Source of the DNA: Planctomycetaceae bacterium
GTDB lineage: Bacteria; Planctomycetota; Planctomycetia; Pirellulales; UBA1268
Length of the DNA stretch: 8,884 nt
NCBI GenBank assembly: GCA_018694455.1
Contig: JABHNP010000312.1
Span: 1 to 8,884, forward strand
Direction: 5' to 3'
Below the pieces are notes generated by a model. The model was not told the origin of the DNA. It saw only the letters and a program-made list of their open reading frames with translations, and searched no databases. Of the stretch, positions 6,536 to 8,884 are shown piece by piece. Positions within the stretch are counted from its first letter, which is position 1, and each line of letters opens with the position of its first letter. Position numbers and translations under genes: made by a program.

Positions 6536-7135
6536 ATGAGCGAAACACTCAGTGAATTCGAAGGGTGCACCCACCTGTCCCGTCTCTTCCGCCGCCGCGG
6601 TTACACCATAGAGCGAAACGTCATGTTTCGAGAATATGGTGTGGAATTTCATATCGATGGGTGGGACAAAAAAGCACGGGTTGGCTTTGAGTATTTAACG
6701 AGTGAAGACGACGATCATGACGATCTCGACGTTGAAGAATTCCAAGCGCTTAGTGATGCGCAGCTACGTGGAGAGCTAGCAGTTTTTATTATTGATGAAG
6801 TTGAGCCAGTTTCGACGGCAGCTCTACTTGAAGAAGCCAGCGAATTTCTCGATGAAGTTCAGTCACTCCGGCCACTTAGGAAAGCACGGCCAGAAAATTC
6901 AAAAAAGAAAAAAATAGTCAAGAAGAAAAAACTTTTAAAAAATAAATCTTCAAAAAAGACAATAAAAAAACCGGTGAAGAAAGTTACCAAGAAGAAAATA
7001 AAGAAAAAAGCTTCTCCAGCACGCAAGCCTATAAAAAAGAAGGCTGCAAAGAAAAAACAATCAGCAACCAAGGCGGCCACAAAAAAAACCGCAAAGAAAA
7101 AAAGCAAGAAGAAAGCAACGAAGAAGAGAGGGTAA
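6536..7135 (+). CDS. protein with acidic N-terminal domain and lysine-rich histone-H1-like tail
   Basis: The product has 199 residues from the ATG at 6536, with GAAGG (6524-6528) 7 bases upstream; an in-frame TTG at 6533 is less likely. Residues 1 to about 118 look folded. They hold a basic helix-like stretch (SRLFRRRGYTIERN), a beta-like segment EFHIDGWDKKARVGFEYLT (about 37-55) and a strongly acidic stretch (DDDHDDLDVEE, about 59-69). The last 80 or so residues contain about 40 lysines with A, T, S and P between them, in KK, KKK and KKAAK-like blocks. Such tails resemble bacterial histone-H1-like and AlgP-type proteins and usually bind DNA or RNA. The N-terminal domain is not confidently recognised. 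The D41...E52 spacing in the beta-like segment loosely recalls nuclease-fold cores, but the usual catalytic lysine is missing. A nucleoid-associated role is inference. The A-rich 3' half of the gene reflects AAA/AAG codons. Confidence 0.75.
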   Translation: MSETLSEFEGCTHLSRLFRRRGYTIERNVMFREYGVEFHIDGWDKKARVGFEYLTSEDDDHDDLDVEEFQALSDAQLRGELAVFIIDEVEPVSTAALLEEASEFLDEVQSLRPLRKARPENSKKKKIVKKKKLLKNKSSKKTIKKPVKKVTKKKIKKKASPARKPIKKKAAKKKQSATKAATKKTAKKKSKKKATKKRG

Positions 7136-7143
7136 CTAACTGG

Positions 7144-7187
7144 ATCGCCTCGTGTTCATTTTAAGCACTAATAAAAATCTAGGCGAT
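7144..7187. terminator. weak inverted repeat between convergent genes, possible terminator
   Basis: ATCGCCT (7144-7150) and AGGCGAT (7181-7187) form a perfect 7-base inverted repeat around about 30 bases. Inside it lies a smaller stem, GTGTT (7152-7156) with AAGCAC-side pairing (7164-7168, including one G-U pair). It lies between two convergent genes, and its right arm overlaps the end of gabD. There is no strong U-tract on either side, so function as an intrinsic terminator is doubtful. Confidence 0.2.
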
Positions 7188-8648
7188 GCCACCAAGGCAG
7201 ATGTATTTAAGTTCTTGATACTCTTCGAGGCCATATCGACCCCCTTCGCGACCTACTCCTGAACTTTTTACTCCTCCGAATGGTGCTGTCGCAGTTGACA
7301 ACATGCCCGTGTTGATTCCAATCATTCCGCACTCAATTGCTTCGGCAATACGAAAACACCGACTGATATCGTCACTGTAAAAATATGATGCAAGTCCAAA
7401 ATCTGTATCATTCGCGAGACGTACGACATCGGATTCATCGTCAAATTTGAAAATTGGTGCAACCGGGCCGAAAATTTCTTCATGTGCGAGCCGCATGCCT
7501 GAGTTTACAGAAGTAAGCACCGTTGGCGGATAGAAGTGCCCACCCAACGCACCTAGGTCTCCTTCGGCTTCAATCTTTGCCCCATTATGAATAGCGTCAG
7601 CAACTAGTGCCTTCACTTTCTCGTATGCACGGTTATCAATAAGCGGACCAACGGCAACATCGGTCTCATTGCCCGGTCCCACGCGTAAACATTTCACTGC
7701 GGCTGTCAATTTTTGAATAAATTCGTCATGAATTTTTGCTTGCACGAAGAATCTGTTCGCACAGACACAGGTTTGCCCGCTATTTCGAAATTTTGCAGCC
7801 AGCGCGCCTTCGACAGCTCCCTCAATATCAGCATCGTCGAAGACAATAAATGACGCGTTGCCACCCAGTTCAAGTGAGACTTTTTTCACAGTGGATGCAG
7901 CTTGTTCGGCCAGGCTGATTCCAGCCTTCGTAGACCCGGTAAAAGAAAGAGCCCGCACGGTCGAGCTTTTACAAATAGCGGTGCCGATCTCAAGTGACGA
8001 ATCGATACTTCCGGTAACAATGTTCAACACGCCTGCTGGTATTCCTGCTCGCCCGGCAAGAACGCCTAACGCTAGCGCTGTAAATGGTGTTTGCGGTGCG
8101 GGCTTAACGACCATGGTGCAACCTGCGGCAAATGCCGCGCCTACTTTCCGAAGTATCATCGCAGCAGGGAAATTCCATGGCGTAATTGCGGCGGCAACTC
8201 CAATCGATTGTTTTATGACAAATAAGCGTTTGTCTGGCTGATGGGGTGGAATAATATCGCCATATGCCCGTGTCGCTTCCTCCGCATACCACTTCAGGAA
8301 TGATGCTGCATACGTAACTTCACCACGGCTCTCTGCCATAGGTTTTCCGCATTCAGCAGTGATAAGGGTAGCGAGGTCTTCCGAAGCGTCCGTTACCAGT
8401 TGAAACCACGCCCGGAGCAAATCACTTCGTGCTGCTGCTGTAAGACTTCGCCATGCCGACAACGCGCTTTCGGCTTCAGAAATTGCGTCCTGAGTATCCC
8501 TGCTATTCATTTCAGGCACAGTACCAAGAACTTGAGATGTAGCCGGATCAAACACCTCAACACGCGACCCTGAACTGCTTTCACACATCCGTGCGCCAAT
8601 CAAAGCCTTCGATTGAAACAGTGTTTTGTCATTAAGTTTTAAAGACAT
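7179..8648 (-). CDS. gabD: NAD(P)-dependent succinate-semialdehyde dehydrogenase
   Basis: This 489-residue aldehyde dehydrogenase oxidises succinate semialdehyde to succinate in the cytoplasm, the last step of 4-aminobutyrate degradation. AAAGG (8659-8663) lies 10 bases before the ATG. The full ALDH fold is present: PWNF with the oxyanion-hole N159, VKPA (181-184) in the cofactor pocket, SFTGSTKAG (235-243), the general base E260 in LELGG, and the nucleophile C294 in GQTCVCANRF. The C-terminus GMIGINTGMLS...APFGGVKSSGVGREG...YGLEEY.ELKYICLGG is close to GabD-type enzymes, and the length matches (E. coli GabD has 482 residues). The second cysteine, C296, gives the CVC pair also found in other SSADHs. 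No gabT or gabP lies nearby, so supply of the substrate by another route is possible. Oxidation of other semialdehydes, such as glutarate semialdehyde, cannot be excluded. Confidence 0.9.
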   Translation of the reverse strand: MSLKLNDKTLFQSKALIGARMCESSSGSRVEVFDPATSQVLGTVPEMNSRDTQDAISEAESALSAWRSLTAAARSDLLRAWFQLVTDASEDLATLITAECGKPMAESRGEVTYAASFLKWYAEEATRAYGDIIPPHQPDKRLFVIKQSIGVAAAITPWNFPAAMILRKVGAAFAAGCTMVVKPAPQTPFTALALGVLAGRAGIPAGVLNIVTGSIDSSLEIGTAICKSSTVRALSFTGSTKAGISLAEQAASTVKKVSLELGGNASFIVFDDADIEGAVEGALAAKFRNSGQTCVCANRFFVQAKIHDEFIQKLTAAVKCLRVGPGNETDVAVGPLIDNRAYEKVKALVADAIHNGAKIEAEGDLGALGGHFYPPTVLTSVNSGMRLAHEEIFGPVAPIFKFDDESDVVRLANDTDFGLASYFYSDDISRCFRIAEAIECGMIGINTGMLSTATAPFGGVKSSGVGREGGRYGLEEYQELKYICLGGIA

Positions 8649-8704
8649 TTATCATGAACCTTTATGAGCATAAGAAATACTTCGCAGATACCATTTAGTA
8701 CGAG

Positions 8705-8741
8705 GTATTTTATGCCACAGTATACTCAACAGCTCAAAAGA
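8705..8741 (-). promoter_or_regulatory. candidate promoter of gabD
   Basis: On the minus strand TTGAGC is followed by a 17-base spacer and CATAAA, each matching four of six consensus bases. The site lies in the 112-base divergent space between gabD and the cardiolipin-synthase-like gene. The match is weak and other AT-rich hexamers occur in the same stretch, including TATACT readable towards the plus-strand gene (8721-8726). Confidence 0.2.
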
Positions 8742-8760
8742 AAGAGGGCGTGAAACATCA

Positions 8761-8884
8761 ATGGAAACACTCGTAGATTCGGCATGGCCATTATTGGTTA
8801 AATTATGGCCTCATATACTTGCAACAACGCTAATCACAGTAAACATTGGTGCATCGCTCCATGCACTTCTTACAAAGCGTGATA
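8761..8884 (+). CDS. probable cardiolipin synthase (phospholipase D family), N-terminal fragment
   Basis: Only the first 41 codons are inside the window; the frame runs off the right edge. A purine-rich AAGAGGG (about 8742-8748) lies 12 bases before the ATG. The fragment has one hydrophobic segment (about residues 8-35) ending in GASLHALLTKRD. This resembles the end of the first membrane helix in PLD-type cardiolipin synthases, commonly read as A..HA.L.KRD just before the second helix. If correct, the protein would condense two phosphatidylglycerols, or a related donor pair, into cardiolipin at the inner membrane. The HKD catalytic motifs lie outside the window, so the call rests on this short signature alone. 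Confidence 0.45.
   Translation, partial: METLVDSAWPLLVKLWPHILATTLITVNIGASLHALLTKRD

Noticed and set aside
6859..7107. Minus-strand reading frame of 82 codons, very rich in phenylalanine
   Set aside because: It is the antisense reading of the lysine codons (AAA/AAG) in the plus-strand tail and has no start signal.

Overview
The window looks like a chromosomal segment of a bacterium from the Planctomycetota or a close PVC relative. The main reason is three Tat-exported sugar enzymes: one sugar-isomerase-like TIM barrel and two Gfo/Idh/MocA oxidoreductases. Their signatures (EQ.VHNID, YDLWLGPA, DWHWNWNTG.GEMGN.GIH, and a C-terminal AVPGKT) are typical of the large secreted oxidoreductase families of planctomycetes. 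Base composition is near 50% GC by eye. The taxonomic call is inference; there is no rRNA or other marker gene here.

Layout. Positions 1-295 hold no convincing gene but carry a good sigma70-like promoter (208-237) with an operator-like dyad at the predicted transcription start (238-256). They lead a two-gene plus-strand operon: a Tat-exported sugar phosphate isomerase/epimerase-like protein (296-1252) and a Tat-exported Gfo/Idh/MocA oxidoreductase (1285-2580). Only 11 bases later this operon meets a minus-strand pair read towards it: a second Tat-exported Gfo/Idh/MocA oxidoreductase (3866-5305), followed after 41 bases by a potassium-channel-like protein of unusual RCK-2TM-RCK order (2592-3824). 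Further right on the minus strand is a membrane-anchored orphan protein of 238 residues (5552-6268). A plus-strand gene (6536-7135) encodes a protein with an acidic N-terminal domain and a tail of about 80 residues that is half lysine. It converges on a confident succinate-semialdehyde dehydrogenase gene, gabD (7179-8648, minus). At the right edge the first 41 codons of a probable cardiolipin synthase start on the plus strand, divergent from gabD.

How the genes may work together. An exported TIM-barrel isomerase/lyase-like protein beside exported Gfo/Idh oxidoreductases fits extracytoplasmic processing of sugars or glycosides through keto intermediates. The substrate cannot be read from the sequence. 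The channel, the lysine-tailed protein, gabD and the cardiolipin synthase show no obvious link to that chemistry. No rRNA, tRNA, CRISPR array, insertion sequence or phage gene was seen. I found no system that I can defend as wholly new. The most unusual items are the channel architecture, the lysine-tailed protein and the Tat-exported keto-sugar gene set with its putative operator.
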